From: JAJPKK01 sp963824905
Lineage (GTDB): Bacteria > Pseudomonadota > Alphaproteobacteria > Rhizobiales > Xanthobacteraceae
Length of the DNA: 64,000 nt
Assembly (NCBI GenBank): GCA_963824905.1
Contig: CAWGRH010000028.1
Coordinates: 248,001-312,000 of the forward strand
Reading direction: 5' to 3'
The position numbers and the translations under genes are program-made. Shown here in pieces: positions 32,875-41,652 of the stretch (the stretch's first letter is position 1; every line of letters begins with the position of its first letter). The notes beneath the pieces were generated by a model. It worked only from the letters and a program-made list of their open reading frames with translations, ran no database searches and was not told the DNA's origin.

Positions 32875-32891
32875 TGCGCAAGATTTGGGCA
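32875..32891. promoter_or_regulatory. Degenerate NtrC-like site
   Basis: TGCGC-N7-GGGCA, 17 bp, differs from the NtrC consensus TGCAC-N7-GTGCA at one base in each half. Its centre is about 153 bp upstream of the predicted sigma-54 start, a usual enhancer distance. Weaker than the site at 41653. Confidence 0.35.
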
Positions 32892-33165
32892 GGGGTCGTC
32901 AGCGACGTGCGAGGGCCTCGGGTGAGCGGCGGCCCTGGTATGCCGCGCCCTCATCGAAGCGAACTGATTCATTCCTCAGCGCGCTCGTACGGCGGCCTTG
33001 TCACGCGCGCCATCGGACCGTCCGTTTCGCCGCGCCAGGTGGGACGTATCGATGGGCAACATCCCCTGCGCTCGCGCCAGCCCACCGGTTGCGCCGCCCG
33101 TCCCTGCGGTGCACGTTGCACGCAGCGTTCGCGCGAACCATGCGCGACACCGCAGGGAGGACATC

Positions 33166-34080
33166 ATGACAACAGCCATCCGGCATTCGCTTGCCGCAAC
33201 GGCGATCGCGGCATTCGTCGCCGTCGCGCTCAGCGGGCCCGGCCTTGCTCAGCCGAAATTCAAGCCGCTCTCGGTGAAGACACCCGACGGACTCACCATC
33301 TCGGCGCAGGAATGGGGCAACCCGAACGGCCCGGAAATCTTGTTCATCCACGGCTTCTCGCAGAGCGGGATGTCATGGGCGAAGCAGGTCAACAGCGACC
33401 TCGCCAATGAATTCCACATGGTGACCTATGACCTGCGCGGCCACGGCAACTCCGACAAGCCGTTCGAGCCGGAGCGCTACCGCAACGGCAAAGCCTGGGC
33501 CGACGAGGTGCAGGCGGTGATGGACGCCGCAGGCTTCAAGCGCGCGGTGATGGTCGGCTGGTCCTATGGCGGCCGCGTGATGGCGGACTACCTGACGAAT
33601 TACGGCACCGGCAAGCTCGCCGGCCTCAACTATGTCGACGCCGGCCAGAAGGGCGATCCGGCTTTTGTCGGGCCGAATCTCAAGAATCTGCCGCTGATGG
33701 CGTCCGAAGACCTGGCCACCAACATCGCGGCGACCCGCGAGTTCCTGCACGGCTGCTTCAACGTGCAGCCCACCCAGGACGAGTACGAGACCATGCTTTC
33801 TTTCAACATGATGGTGCCGCCCAAGGTGCGCGCCGGCCTGAGCGGCCGCCCGCTCGAGGTCGACGAGCTTTTGAAGAGCATCAGGATCCCGGTGCTGGTG
33901 ACTCACGGCGCGCTGGACCGCAATTCCAATCTCATCGCCGCCGAATACACGGCGAAGATGATCTCGGGCGCCAAGCTCTCTGTCTATCAGGGCGTCGGCC
34001 ACTCGCCTTTCTTCGAGGACGCCCCGCGCTTCAACGCCGAGCTCGCCGCCTTCGTACGCAGCGCGCAGAAGGTAAATTGA
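33166..34080 (+). CDS. Secreted alpha/beta hydrolase
   Basis: A 304-residue exported hydrolase. Signal peptide MTTAIRHSLAATAIAAFVAV, cleavage after GPGLAQ. Fold markers: oxyanion HGFSQSGMSW, nucleophile elbow GWSYGG (S133), a VTHGALDRN acid loop, and catalytic His in GVGHSPFFED. ATG 33166 has AGGGAGGAC directly upstream. Substrate unknown; the closest resemblance is to small-molecule esterases/epoxide-hydrolase-like enzymes. It is divergent from the nitrogen operon and followed by repeat family D, then an M20 peptidase gene on the same strand, so any link to them is weak. Confidence 0.85.
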   Translation: MTTAIRHSLAATAIAAFVAVALSGPGLAQPKFKPLSVKTPDGLTISAQEWGNPNGPEILFIHGFSQSGMSWAKQVNSDLANEFHMVTYDLRGHGNSDKPFEPERYRNGKAWADEVQAVMDAAGFKRAVMVGWSYGGRVMADYLTNYGTGKLAGLNYVDAGQKGDPAFVGPNLKNLPLMASEDLATNIAATREFLHGCFNVQPTQDEYETMLSFNMMVPPKVRAGLSGRPLEVDELLKSIRIPVLVTHGALDRNSNLIAAEYTAKMISGAKLSVYQGVGHSPFFEDAPRFNAELAAFVRSAQKVN

Positions 34081-34089
34081 CGGGTTTCT

Positions 34090-34206
34090 TTCCCTCCCCG
34101 ACTTCGGGGAGGGCGGGGTGGGGTCTCTTTTCCTCGCTCACTTCGTTCGCGGACCCCACCCGACCTCGCTTTCGCTCGGCCACCCTCCCCGAAGCCGGGG
34201 AGGGAT
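34090..34206. repeat. Family D palindromic element (copy 2)
   Basis: TTCCCTCCCCGACTTCGGGGAGGG at the left and CCACCCTCCCCGAAGCCGGGGAGGGA at the right, each a hairpin, with GGGTGGGGTCT and GACCCCACCCGA as an inner inverted pair and CACTTCGTTCGC/CTTTCGCTCGG loops. Noncoding, between two plus-strand genes. Confidence 0.8.
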
Positions 34207-34221
34207 GGTAGTGTTCGAAGC

Positions 34222-35469
34222 ATGACCCCCGAACAATCCATCGAATCCTTCGTCGACAAGAACTTCGACCGCGAGACGGCATTCCTCGCCGAGCTCGTCA
34301 AGGTCCCGACCGACAATCCGCCGGGCGATTGCGCGGCCGCTGCCGCGCGGGCCAAGGAGCTGCTGACCGGCCTCGGCTTTCAGGTCGAGGAGCACAAGGT
34401 GCCGGCGCCGCTCGTCTTGGCCGCCGGCATGAAGAGCGTGACCAATCTCATCGTTCGCCACCGCTTCGGCGACGGCCCGGTGATCGCGCTCAACGCTCAT
34501 GGCGACGTAGTGCCGCCCGGTCTCGGCTGGGACCACGACCCCTATGGCGCCGCGGTCGAGGACAGCAAGCACGGCAAGGTGATGTACGGCCGCGGCGTCG
34601 CGGTGTCGAAATCGGATTTCGCGACCTACGCCTTCGCCCTCCTCGCGCTGCGTGACCTCGCGGCGCGTGAGCCGCTGCGAGGCACCGTCGAGCTGCATCT
34701 CACCTATGACGAGGAGGTCAGCGGCAATCTCGGGCCGCGGTGGATCCTCGAGAACAATCTGAGCAAGCCCGACTACGCCATCGCCGCCGGCTTCTCCTAC
34801 AACGTGGTCAACGCACACAACGGCTGCCTGCATCTCGAGACCGTCGTCACCGGCAAGCAGGCCCATGCTGCGCAGCCGGACTCCGGGCGCGACGCGCTCG
34901 AAGCGGCAGCCGCGATCCTCGCCGCCCTCTATAAGTTCCGGCCCCGCCTCGCGCGGCGGAAATCGAAGAGCACGGGCATCACCGCGCCGACGCTGAACGT
35001 CGGCACCATCGCCGGCGGCTTTGCGACCAACGTCGTGCCAGACCGGGTGACCCTGCGCATCGACCGCCGCGTCATTCCTGAGGAGAAACGGGCCGAAGCC
35101 GAGGGCGAGCTGCGCAAGCTGATCTCTGCTGCGGCGAAGCCCTTCCGTGGAATCAAGGTCGAGACGAAGACGCTGCTCTATGCCGAGCCGCTCGCGCCCC
35201 AATCCGGCTGGGAGCGGCTTGCCGACGCGCTGCGCCGCCACGCCAGCCGGATTCTCAAGACCAAGATCGCGGTGAAGGGCGTGCCGCTCTACACCGACGC
35301 CCGCCACTACGCCGCACGCAAGATCCCGATCGTGCTCTACGGCGCCGGCCCCCGCACCATCCTCGAAGCGAATGCCCACAACGCCAACGAGAATCTGCGG
35401 CTCAAGGATTTGAGGGCGGCGACGAAGATCGTGGCGCTTGCCGTGCGCGATGTGTTGATGGAGGGGTGA
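34222..35469 (+). CDS. M20-family metallopeptidase/amidohydrolase with altered metal site
   Basis: A 415-residue cytosolic di-zinc hydrolase of the ArgE/DapE/CPG2 type that cuts amide bonds of N-acyl amino acids or dipeptides. Metal ligand H93 with D95 (NAHGDVVP), the general base/ligand pair E164/E165 (TYDEEVSG), a dimerisation insert and a C-terminal His (EANAHNANE) are present. In the second motif the usual GRG-x-x-D-x-K reads GRGVAVSK (residues 123-130), so the bridging Asp is Val128. Same-strand neighbour of the secreted hydrolase; convergent with the binding-protein gene. Family certain; activity less so because of the missing Asp. Confidence 0.88.
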   Translation: MTPEQSIESFVDKNFDRETAFLAELVKVPTDNPPGDCAAAAARAKELLTGLGFQVEEHKVPAPLVLAAGMKSVTNLIVRHRFGDGPVIALNAHGDVVPPGLGWDHDPYGAAVEDSKHGKVMYGRGVAVSKSDFATYAFALLALRDLAAREPLRGTVELHLTYDEEVSGNLGPRWILENNLSKPDYAIAAGFSYNVVNAHNGCLHLETVVTGKQAHAAQPDSGRDALEAAAAILAALYKFRPRLARRKSKSTGITAPTLNVGTIAGGFATNVVPDRVTLRIDRRVIPEEKRAEAEGELRKLISAAAKPFRGIKVETKTLLYAEPLAPQSGWERLADALRRHASRILKTKIAVKGVPLYTDARHYAARKIPIVLYGAGPRTILEANAHNANENLRLKDLRAATKIVALAVRDVLMEG

Positions 35470-35478
35470 CGAAGCGCG

Positions 35479-36510
35479 TCACCGCGCCAATTTACGCTCC
35501 GCCATCGGCGGCAAAAAACTACGGTCGAACACGCGTGACGGCGCCGGCGGCTTGGCGAGCTCATAGGACTCCGCGATGGCCGTGATGTTGCGGGCGAGGC
35601 GCGCGTCGTCGACATCCCCGATGCCGAGCCGCGTTGCTTCGGGCGTCGCCATCAGGGTGTCGTAGACATAGGTGAGCCGGCGCTTCTCGATGTCGGTGTT
35701 GATCAGTGGCTCGGCCTTGGCGAGCACGGCAATCGCCGCATCCGGGCTCGCGACGCACTCCTTGAGGGCGCGGTTGATCGCGCGCACGAGCCCCCTCACC
35801 GCATCCGGTTTCTCGCGGGCGAATTTCGGCGACACCATCACGCCGTTGGAATAAAGGTCGAGGCCGGCGTCGGCGTAGCTGATCCAGCGGAAATCCTTGT
35901 CTGGATCGAGCTTGAGCGCGACGAGGTTCATGTAGCTCGTCGCGGTGAAGATCGCGACCGCGTCGACCTGGCCGCGGATCATCATCTGCTCCTGCAGGTT
36001 CGGCGCCATGTTGGTGATCTCGACCTTGCCGAGATCGAGGCCGTTCTGCCGCGCGAGCGCCGGCAACAGCTTGAGCGAGGCGCCGCCCGCCGGCGCACCG
36101 AGCTTCTTGCCGGCGAGGTCCTTGATGGAGCGGATCGGGCTCGTCGCCTTGGCGAGCACCGCGAACGGCGCCTTGCTGTAAATCATGTAGACGGTGACCG
36201 GCGCGTCGGCGGGACGCTCGGCCGCCGCCTGGATCGCGGCGTTGATGTCACCGAAGCCCGCGTCATACGCGCCGGACATGATGCGCGTCACCGTCGCCGC
36301 CGAGCCCTCGCCCTGGTCGATGACGACGTCGAGGCCTTCGGCCGCGAAGTATCCCTTGTCCTTCGCCCAGTGATACCAGGCGTGGATGCCCTGGAGCTTC
36401 CAATCGAGGGTAAAGCGGACCTTGGTCGGCTGAGCCGCGGCACCAGCGATCGAGGCGAAGAGCGCAGCGGCCGCGACAACGCTCACGGAAAACCTGTGCA
36501 GGATCGGCAT
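35479..36510 (-). CDS. NMT1/THI5-like ABC substrate-binding protein (1)
   Basis: A 343-residue periplasmic protein of the SsuA/ThiY/TauA group. Signal peptide MPILHRFSVSVVAAAALFAS, cleavage after GAAAQ. Mature start TKVRFTLDWKLQGIHAWYHWAKDKGYFAAEGLDVVIDQG and SGAYDAGFGDINAAIQAA are hallmark. GGGAG precedes ATG 36510 (the in-frame codon at 36540 lacks one). It is paralogous to the product starting at 41466. Last gene of the minus-strand operon, 36 bp after the permease. Two binding proteins on one importer may widen ligand range (inference). Confidence 0.88.
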   Translation of the reverse strand: MPILHRFSVSVVAAAALFASIAGAAAQPTKVRFTLDWKLQGIHAWYHWAKDKGYFAAEGLDVVIDQGEGSAATVTRIMSGAYDAGFGDINAAIQAAAERPADAPVTVYMIYSKAPFAVLAKATSPIRSIKDLAGKKLGAPAGGASLKLLPALARQNGLDLGKVEITNMAPNLQEQMMIRGQVDAVAIFTATSYMNLVALKLDPDKDFRWISYADAGLDLYSNGVMVSPKFAREKPDAVRGLVRAINRALKECVASPDAAIAVLAKAEPLINTDIEKRRLTYVYDTLMATPEATRLGIGDVDDARLARNITAIAESYELAKPPAPSRVFDRSFLPPMAERKLAR

Positions 36511-36546
36511 GGCAATTCTCCCAGTCCGTACGTTGTCCATTCGGCT

Positions 36547-37317
36547 TCACGCCACCGTCAGCTCCTTGCGCCGCGCCCAGCCGGTGACGCGCATCTCGAT
36601 GAGCGAGAAGATGACGTAGAGGCCGACGCCCATCGCGGCGAGGATGACGAGCCCCGCGAACACCAGGGGCACATCAAAGTTGGAGCTCGCGATCAGCATG
36701 AAATTGCCGATGCCGAGATTGCCGGCGACCGTCTCGGCGAGCACAGCGCCGACGAAGGCTTGGGTGATCGCGATCTTGAGCGAGGCGAAGAAATACGGCA
36801 TGGCGCGCGGCAGTCCGACATTGGTGAGGATGTCGAGCCGCGTCGCGCGCAGCGAGCGCATGACGTCCTCGAGCTCGGGCTCGGTGGTGGCGAGGCCCGT
36901 CGCAACGTTGACCACCACCGGGAAGATGCACAGGATCATCGCGGTGAGCACCGCCGGCACCGTGCCAGCGCCGAACCACAGCACGAAGATCGGCACCACC
37001 GCGATCTTAGGGATGCTGGAGAAGCCGATCAGCAGCGGATAGGCGACGTCGTAGGCGAGCTTGGAAGACCCGACCACGACGCCGATGATCACCCCTATGG
37101 CGACCCCGAGTCCGAAGCCGACCAGCGTCTCGTAGAGCGTCTGCGCCGCGTGCGGCCAGATCGCCGGCATCCGCGCGACGAGGGTCGTGAGAATTTCGCT
37201 CGGCCTTGGCAGCACGATGCTGCTGATGGCGAAGACACGGCAGATCACCTCCCAGGCGACGAAGAAGCCGATGATCAGCGCAGCGGAAGCGAGGCGATGC
37301 TTCGTCTCGCGCGACAT
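36547..37317 (-). CDS. ABC transporter permease (SsuC/ThiX-like)
   Basis: A 256-residue inner-membrane protein with about six helices. Segments WEVICRVFAISSIVLPRPSE, GIIVGVVVGSSKLAYDVAYPLLIGFSSIPKIAVVPIFVLWFG and the coupling motif DVMRSLRATRLDILTNVGLP identify the nitrate/sulfonate/taurine/pyrimidine-precursor permease family. Its ATG at 37317 overlaps the ATPase stop (TGATG). Works with the ATPase at 38177 and the binding proteins at 36510 and 41466. Confidence 0.92.
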   Translation of the reverse strand: MSRETKHRLASAALIIGFFVAWEVICRVFAISSIVLPRPSEILTTLVARMPAIWPHAAQTLYETLVGFGLGVAIGVIIGVVVGSSKLAYDVAYPLLIGFSSIPKIAVVPIFVLWFGAGTVPAVLTAMILCIFPVVVNVATGLATTEPELEDVMRSLRATRLDILTNVGLPRAMPYFFASLKIAITQAFVGAVLAETVAGNLGIGNFMLIASSNFDVPLVFAGLVILAAMGVGLYVIFSLIEMRVTGWARRKELTVA

Positions 37318-38177
37318 CAGGCGGCTTCCTTCGCGCCGGTCGAAAAGATCGCGTCGCGCAGGTGATGGGTGAGCGCCACGAACTCGGGCTGATAGGTCAT
37401 GTCGACGGTGCGTGGCCGCGCGAACGGCACCGGGTGGTCCTCGATGATCCGGCCGGGCCGCGATCGCATCACGCAGATGCGGTTCGCGAGATACGCGGAT
37501 TCCTTCAGATCATGGGTGACAAGGATGACGGTCGGCTTCCGCGTCATCCACAGGTTCTGCATGATCGACCACAGCTCCTCGCGGGTGAACTGGTCGAGCG
37601 CGCCGAATGGTTCGTCGAGCATCAGGAGTTGGGGATCGTGAATCAGCGCGCGGCACAGCGAGGCCCTCTGCATCATTCCGCCCGACAATTGCCAGGGATG
37701 CTTGTCGCCGAAGCCGGCGAGGCCGACCTGCGCGAGCAGCGCGTCGGCGCGGTCGCGGAACTCGCCCTTGCGCTTGGCGCGGTATTGCGCGCGGAACGGC
37801 GGCACGATCTTGAGCGGCAGCATCACGTTCTCGCGGATCGTCATCCATGGCAGCAGGGTCGGGTTCTGGAACGCCATGCCGACCCGCACCGGCGCGGCGC
37901 CGATCTCGCGCCCGGCGACGTAGACGTAGCCGGAGGACGCGCGGATGAGCCCGCTCACCAGCTTGAGGATGGTCGACTTGCCGCAGCCGGACGGCCCGAC
38001 CAGCGCGACGAAATCGCCGGCCGCCATGCGCAGGCTCGTCTCGGCGAGCGCGTGGACCGCGTGCTCGCCGGCGCCATAGGTAACGGTGACCCGTTCCAGT
38101 TCGACAAAGGCCTCGTCGTAGGACGCGTCCGTTTGCGGCGCCTCCGCACGCGACCCATCGGCGGGCGGCACGCTCAT
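37317..38177 (-). CDS. ABC transporter ATPase (SsuB/TauB-like)
   Basis: A 286-residue cytoplasmic ATPase. Walker A GPSGCGKST, Q-loop FQNPTLLPWMT, signature LSGGMMQRASL, Walker B LLMLDEPFGALD and H-loop VTHDLKES are intact. ATG 38177 overlaps the stop of the amidohydrolase gene as ATGA, and the stop overlaps the permease start, so all three are translationally coupled. A short N-terminal tail (MSVPPADGSRAEAPQTD) precedes the core. Longer in-frame extension to 38717 is not supported. Confidence 0.92.
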   Translation of the reverse strand: MSVPPADGSRAEAPQTDASYDEAFVELERVTVTYGAGEHAVHALAETSLRMAAGDFVALVGPSGCGKSTILKLVSGLIRASSGYVYVAGREIGAAPVRVGMAFQNPTLLPWMTIRENVMLPLKIVPPFRAQYRAKRKGEFRDRADALLAQVGLAGFGDKHPWQLSGGMMQRASLCRALIHDPQLLMLDEPFGALDQFTREELWSIMQNLWMTRKPTVILVTHDLKESAYLANRICVMRSRPGRIIEDHPVPFARPRTVDMTYQPEFVALTHHLRDAIFSTGAKEAA

Positions 38178-39610
38178 GCGGCGCTGTCCCGCCGGGGCGG
38201 CACGATCGCCTCCATGGTTTCGTCGGGATGGCGCACCGTGGGCGGCGGCATGTGCTGTATCGTGTGGACCGAGCGGCCCCAACCGCGTGCATCGGACATC
38301 AGCTTGCGGTCCCGCATGACGAAGCGGCCGCGCACCAACGTATGGAGCGGCAGCCCCTTCACCGGCCGGCCGTGCCACGGCGAGATCTTCGCCCGCGACT
38401 GGATCTTCGCGTCGTCGATGGTCCAGGCACGGCCGAGATCGACGACCGTGATATCGGCATCGGCGCCGGGCGCGATCACGCCCTTGCGTGGATAGAGCCC
38501 CCAAACCTTCGCAGGATTGGCGGCGCTCCAACGCACATAGTCGGAGATCGAGTAACGGCCGTTCGCGACCTCGGTGAGCATCAGCGGCATCTGCGTCTCG
38601 ACGCCGGGGAAGCCGCAATCGACCGACCAAATGTCGTTCCTGGTCTTCTCCTCCGGCGAATGGGGCGCGTGGTCGGTGGCGATGATGTCGACGGTGCCGT
38701 CGGCGAGCGCCCGCCACAGCGGCTCCTGGTTGCGCGCCTCGCGCACCGGCGGATTGACACGGATGACGCCGGCGAAGCGCCCGTAGTCGTCACTCGAAAG
38801 CATGAGGTAATGCGGGCAGGTCTCGCCGGTGATGTCGACGCCTCGGGCTTTCGCCTCGGCGAGCGGACGCAGCTCCTCGGCCGACGAGATGTGGAGGATA
38901 TGGATGCGCGCTCCGGTCCATTCGGCGAGGATCGCGGCACGGCTCACCGCCTCGACCGCGACCACCGCCGGCCGCGCGGCAAGGTGGGCGAGCGGATCGC
39001 GTCGCCCCGCCGCCGCCATGCGGGACTCGCGCCGCGCCATAATGGTCGCGGTCTCGGCATGGAGCGAGATCCGCTTGCCGGTCGCAGCGACCACTTCGAA
39101 GGCCTCGAGCATCGCACCGGTCGAGGGAGACGGAATGTTGCCGAAGGTATTGCCCATGTAGAGCTTGAAGCCGATCACGCCGCCAGCAACGAGATCGGGC
39201 ACATGGGCGATGGTGTCCTCGCCGAGCAGGCCGTAGAGGCCGAAATCGACGTGGGCCGCAGCGGCGGCGATGGCATGCTTCTCGGCGAGGATTTTGCCGG
39301 TGCCGGTCGGCGGCACGGTGTTGGGCATGTCGAAAACTGTGGTGACGCCGCCGAACGCGGCGCCCGCGGTGCCGGTGCCGAAGTCCTCCTTGTGCGGATA
39401 GCCGGGATCGCGGAAATGCACGTGCACGTCGATCGCGCCGGGCAGCACGTGGAGGCCCGTCGCATCGAGCGTCTCCTTCGCCTCCGGCATCGCATCAGCG
39501 GCGCCGACGGCGAGCACGGCGCCGTCCTTGATGGCGACACTCGCCGGAATGGCGTCATCGGGCGACACAACGGTCCCGTTGCGGATGACGAGATCGGCGA
39601 TGACGCTCAT
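38174..39610 (-). CDS. Cyclic amidohydrolase (dihydroorotase/allantoinase/hydantoinase family)
   Basis: A 478-residue metal-dependent hydrolase that opens cyclic amides such as allantoin, hydantoins or dihydropyrimidines. The HxH metal motif (IDVHVHFRDPGYPHKEDFGTG), the carboxylated Lys (IGFKLYMGN), His ligands (ISLHAE and IHILHISS), the Asp ligand (IIATDHAPHS) and GETCPHYL are all conserved. The RDPG and TCPHYL motifs favour the dihydroorotase/allantoinase (AllB) branch. It sits inside an ABC importer operon with an SDR gene 9 bp upstream, which suggests intake of a cyclic ureide then ring opening. The exact substrate is unknown. Confidence 0.88.
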   Translation of the reverse strand: MSVIADLVIRNGTVVSPDDAIPASVAIKDGAVLAVGAADAMPEAKETLDATGLHVLPGAIDVHVHFRDPGYPHKEDFGTGTAGAAFGGVTTVFDMPNTVPPTGTGKILAEKHAIAAAAAHVDFGLYGLLGEDTIAHVPDLVAGGVIGFKLYMGNTFGNIPSPSTGAMLEAFEVVAATGKRISLHAETATIMARRESRMAAAGRRDPLAHLAARPAVVAVEAVSRAAILAEWTGARIHILHISSAEELRPLAEAKARGVDITGETCPHYLMLSSDDYGRFAGVIRVNPPVREARNQEPLWRALADGTVDIIATDHAPHSPEEKTRNDIWSVDCGFPGVETQMPLMLTEVANGRYSISDYVRWSAANPAKVWGLYPRKGVIAPGADADITVVDLGRAWTIDDAKIQSRAKISPWHGRPVKGLPLHTLVRGRFVMRDRKLMSDARGWGRSVHTIQHMPPPTVRHPDETMEAIVPPRRDSAA

Positions 39611-39619
39611 GTCAGACCC

Positions 39620-40411
39620 TCACAGCATGGCCCAGCCGCCGTCGACCGGAAGGTCGACGCCGGTGATCTGGCGCGAGACGTCGCTCGCGAGGAACAGGCA
39701 GGCATTGGCGACATCTTCATCGGTCGACACGCGCTTGAGCGCATAGTCGGCGGCATGGCGTTGGGCCGCTTCGTCCGCGGTGATGCCGAGGCGCTTTGCC
39801 ATGTCGGCGCAGACCTTGTCGCGGAAGCGCGGCCCGTCGACCATTCCCGGCGCGACGTAGTTGACGTTGATGTTGTAGGGCCCGGCCTCGAGCGCAAAGC
39901 TCTTGGTGATGCCGCGCAGTCCCCATTTCGAGGCGGAATAGCCGAGCCGGCCGGCCCGGCCGCGCATCCCGAAGGTGCCACCGACATTGACGATCTTGCC
40001 GTAGCGCTGGGCCATCATCGAAGGCAGCGCGGCGCGGATGGTGTTGAAGCAGCCGGTCATGTTGAGGTCGACGATATCGCGGAACTCGGCCGGAGTCGTC
40101 TCGGCCCCGGTCTTGCCGATCGGCCCGGAGCCGCCGGCGACATTGACGAGAATGTCGAGCCGACCATAGGTGGCGATCGCCACCGCGACCGCGGCTTCGC
40201 ACTGCGCCGCATCGGTGACGTCACAGGCGACCACCCGCGCCTTGCCGCCGCCGGCCCGGATGTCGGCGGCAACCGGTTCGATGGCAGTCGTGTCGCGGCC
40301 GGCCAGCGCCAACAGGCATCCTTCCGCGGCGAAGGCCATGGACACTGCCGCTCCCATCCCCTTGGCCGGCCCGGTGATCAGCGCGACCCGGCCACGCAGC
40401 GCGAGATCCAT
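39620..40411 (-). CDS. Short-chain dehydrogenase/reductase (SDR)
   Basis: A 263-residue NAD(P)-dependent oxidoreductase. Cofactor motif TGPAKGMG near residue 14 (variant of TGxxxGxG), NVAGGSG (NNAG-type), catalytic YSASK with upstream Ser/Thr (NVGGTFG), and a PG-motif (VAPGMVDGP) are seen. ATG 40411 is 5 bp after the stop of the binding-protein gene, so it is co-transcribed with the importer and the cyclic amidohydrolase. Substrate unknown; reduction of a ring-opened or keto intermediate is an inference from context. Confidence 0.9.
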   Translation of the reverse strand: MDLALRGRVALITGPAKGMGAAVSMAFAAEGCLLALAGRDTTAIEPVAADIRAGGGKARVVACDVTDAAQCEAAVAVAIATYGRLDILVNVAGGSGPIGKTGAETTPAEFRDIVDLNMTGCFNTIRAALPSMMAQRYGKIVNVGGTFGMRGRAGRLGYSASKWGLRGITKSFALEAGPYNINVNYVAPGMVDGPRFRDKVCADMAKRLGITADEAAQRHAADYALKRVSTDEDVANACLFLASDVSRQITGVDLPVDGGWAML

Positions 40412-40416
40412 CGCGA

Positions 40417-41466
40417 TCAGAACAACGTCTTCGGCAGATCGGCCGCCGGCGGCAGGAAGGCCGGGGTGAAGATTTCCTCGACCTTGGGGGTGCGCGGCAG
40501 CGCGCTGGCCTCGACCAGGATGTCGATCGAGCGCTTGAGACGCGCCTCGTCGACATTGCCGAGGCCGATCTTGGCGATCTCGGGGTGGTTCATCTCGTCC
40601 TTCAGCGTCGCATCCATGCGCTCGAGCTCGACGTCGAACTTGATCAGCGGCTCGCGCTTGAGCACGGCGTTGACAGCCATCTTCGGGTCTTTCAGGGAAT
40701 CGATCACCGCCTTGTTGAGCGCCCGTACGAAGCCGCGCACCGCCTCCGGCTTCTCCTTGACGAGCTTCTTCGAGACGATGATGCCGTTGGAATAGAGGTC
40801 CATGCCGTAGTCGCCGTAATTGACGAAGCGGATCTGCTTGTCGGGATCGACGCCGATCAGCTTCGCACTGAAGCGGATGGTGTTGACGTAGCCGAACACG
40901 CCGTCGACCTGGCCCTGCATGAGCATCTGCTCGCGCAGGTTCGGCTGCATGTTGGTGATCTTGACCTTGCCGCAGTCGATCTTGGCGCTCTTGCAAAGCG
41001 CCGGGAAGAGCTTGAGCGCGCCGTCATTCGCCGCACCGCCGATGGTGCGGCCCTCGAAGTCCTTCGGCGTCTTGATCGGGCTGTCCGCCTTGACCGCGAC
41101 CGTGAAGGGCGGCCGGTTGAACATCACATAGACCGCGATCGGAGCTTCCTCGGGGCGCTTCGACGCGAAGTCGATCAGCGCATTGATATCGCCGAAGCCG
41201 ATGTCATAGGTGCCGCTCGCGACCCTCGGAATCGGCGTCGCCGAGCCGTCGCCCTGGTCGATCACGACGTCGAGGCCCTCGGCCTTGAAGTACCCCTTGT
41301 CCTCGGCGACGAAGAAGAAGCCCTGAGGCCCCTGATACTTCCAGTTGAGCACCATCTTGAGCTTGGTCTGCGCGCTCGCTGCGCCAGAGGCGCCGGCGAC
41401 GAGCATGGAGGCGCCGATCGCGAGCGCAATGCGGCGAGTAGCAGTCCAAGCGGGGAAGCGGAGCAT
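40417..41466 (-). CDS. NMT1/THI5-like ABC substrate-binding protein (2)
   Basis: A 349-residue periplasmic binding protein, first gene of the operon. Signal peptide MLRFPAWTATRRIALAIGAS, cleavage after GAASAQ. Mature start TKLKMVLNWKYQGPQGFFFVAEDKGYF and SGTYDIGFGDINALIDFASKRP match the SsuA/ThiY group and the paralogue at 36510 throughout. Two Cys (LCKSAKIDC) are absent from the paralogue. GGGAGAACGTC precedes ATG 41466. Preceded by the sigma-54 promoter and NtrC-like site described separately, so expression under nitrogen limitation is likely. Confidence 0.9.
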   Translation of the reverse strand: MLRFPAWTATRRIALAIGASMLVAGASGAASAQTKLKMVLNWKYQGPQGFFFVAEDKGYFKAEGLDVVIDQGDGSATPIPRVASGTYDIGFGDINALIDFASKRPEEAPIAVYVMFNRPPFTVAVKADSPIKTPKDFEGRTIGGAANDGALKLFPALCKSAKIDCGKVKITNMQPNLREQMLMQGQVDGVFGYVNTIRFSAKLIGVDPDKQIRFVNYGDYGMDLYSNGIIVSKKLVKEKPEAVRGFVRALNKAVIDSLKDPKMAVNAVLKREPLIKFDVELERMDATLKDEMNHPEIAKIGLGNVDEARLKRSIDILVEASALPRTPKVEEIFTPAFLPPAADLPKTLF

Positions 41467-41573
41467 GACGTTCTCCCTGGGGGTGGTGCGGCAAGCTTGC
41501 GACGAAAGCGGTGGTTTGCAAGCCGCGCCGATTGCCGCGCTGTTGACGGGTGCACGTGATGGCGCAAGCTGTT

Positions 41574-41588
41574 GCAATCCTTGTGCCC
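41574..41588 (-). promoter_or_regulatory. Sigma-54 (RpoN) promoter of the ureide-type importer operon
   Basis: Minus-strand sequence GGGCAC-AAGGA-TTGC: the invariant GG and GC pairs are at the right spacing and only the first T of TGGCAC differs. Predicted start near 41562, giving a ~96-base leader before ATG 41466. Confidence 0.78.
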
Positions 41589-41652
41589 CTTCGGAAACCG
41601 CCAGTCCGGCCCCCGCGCCTTGGCACCGATAGATGCGGGCGGCCCGACTCTC

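Larger units (their letters stand above)
32702..33165. other. 464-bp divergent intergenic region
   Basis: Shared upstream region of the minus-strand transporter operon and the plus-strand alpha/beta hydrolase. It holds the sigma-54 promoter and possible NtrC site described separately; nothing else recognisable. Confidence 0.5.

Noticed and set aside
38228..40795. 855-residue plus-strand frame opposite the amidohydrolase and SDR
   Set aside because: Antisense to intact genes, no start context, Arg/Asp/Gly-rich shadow composition.
41551..41567. Second NtrC-like half-site (TGCAC followed by GCGCA)
   Set aside because: The right half does not match GTGCA at the required distance, and the site would overlap the predicted transcription start.
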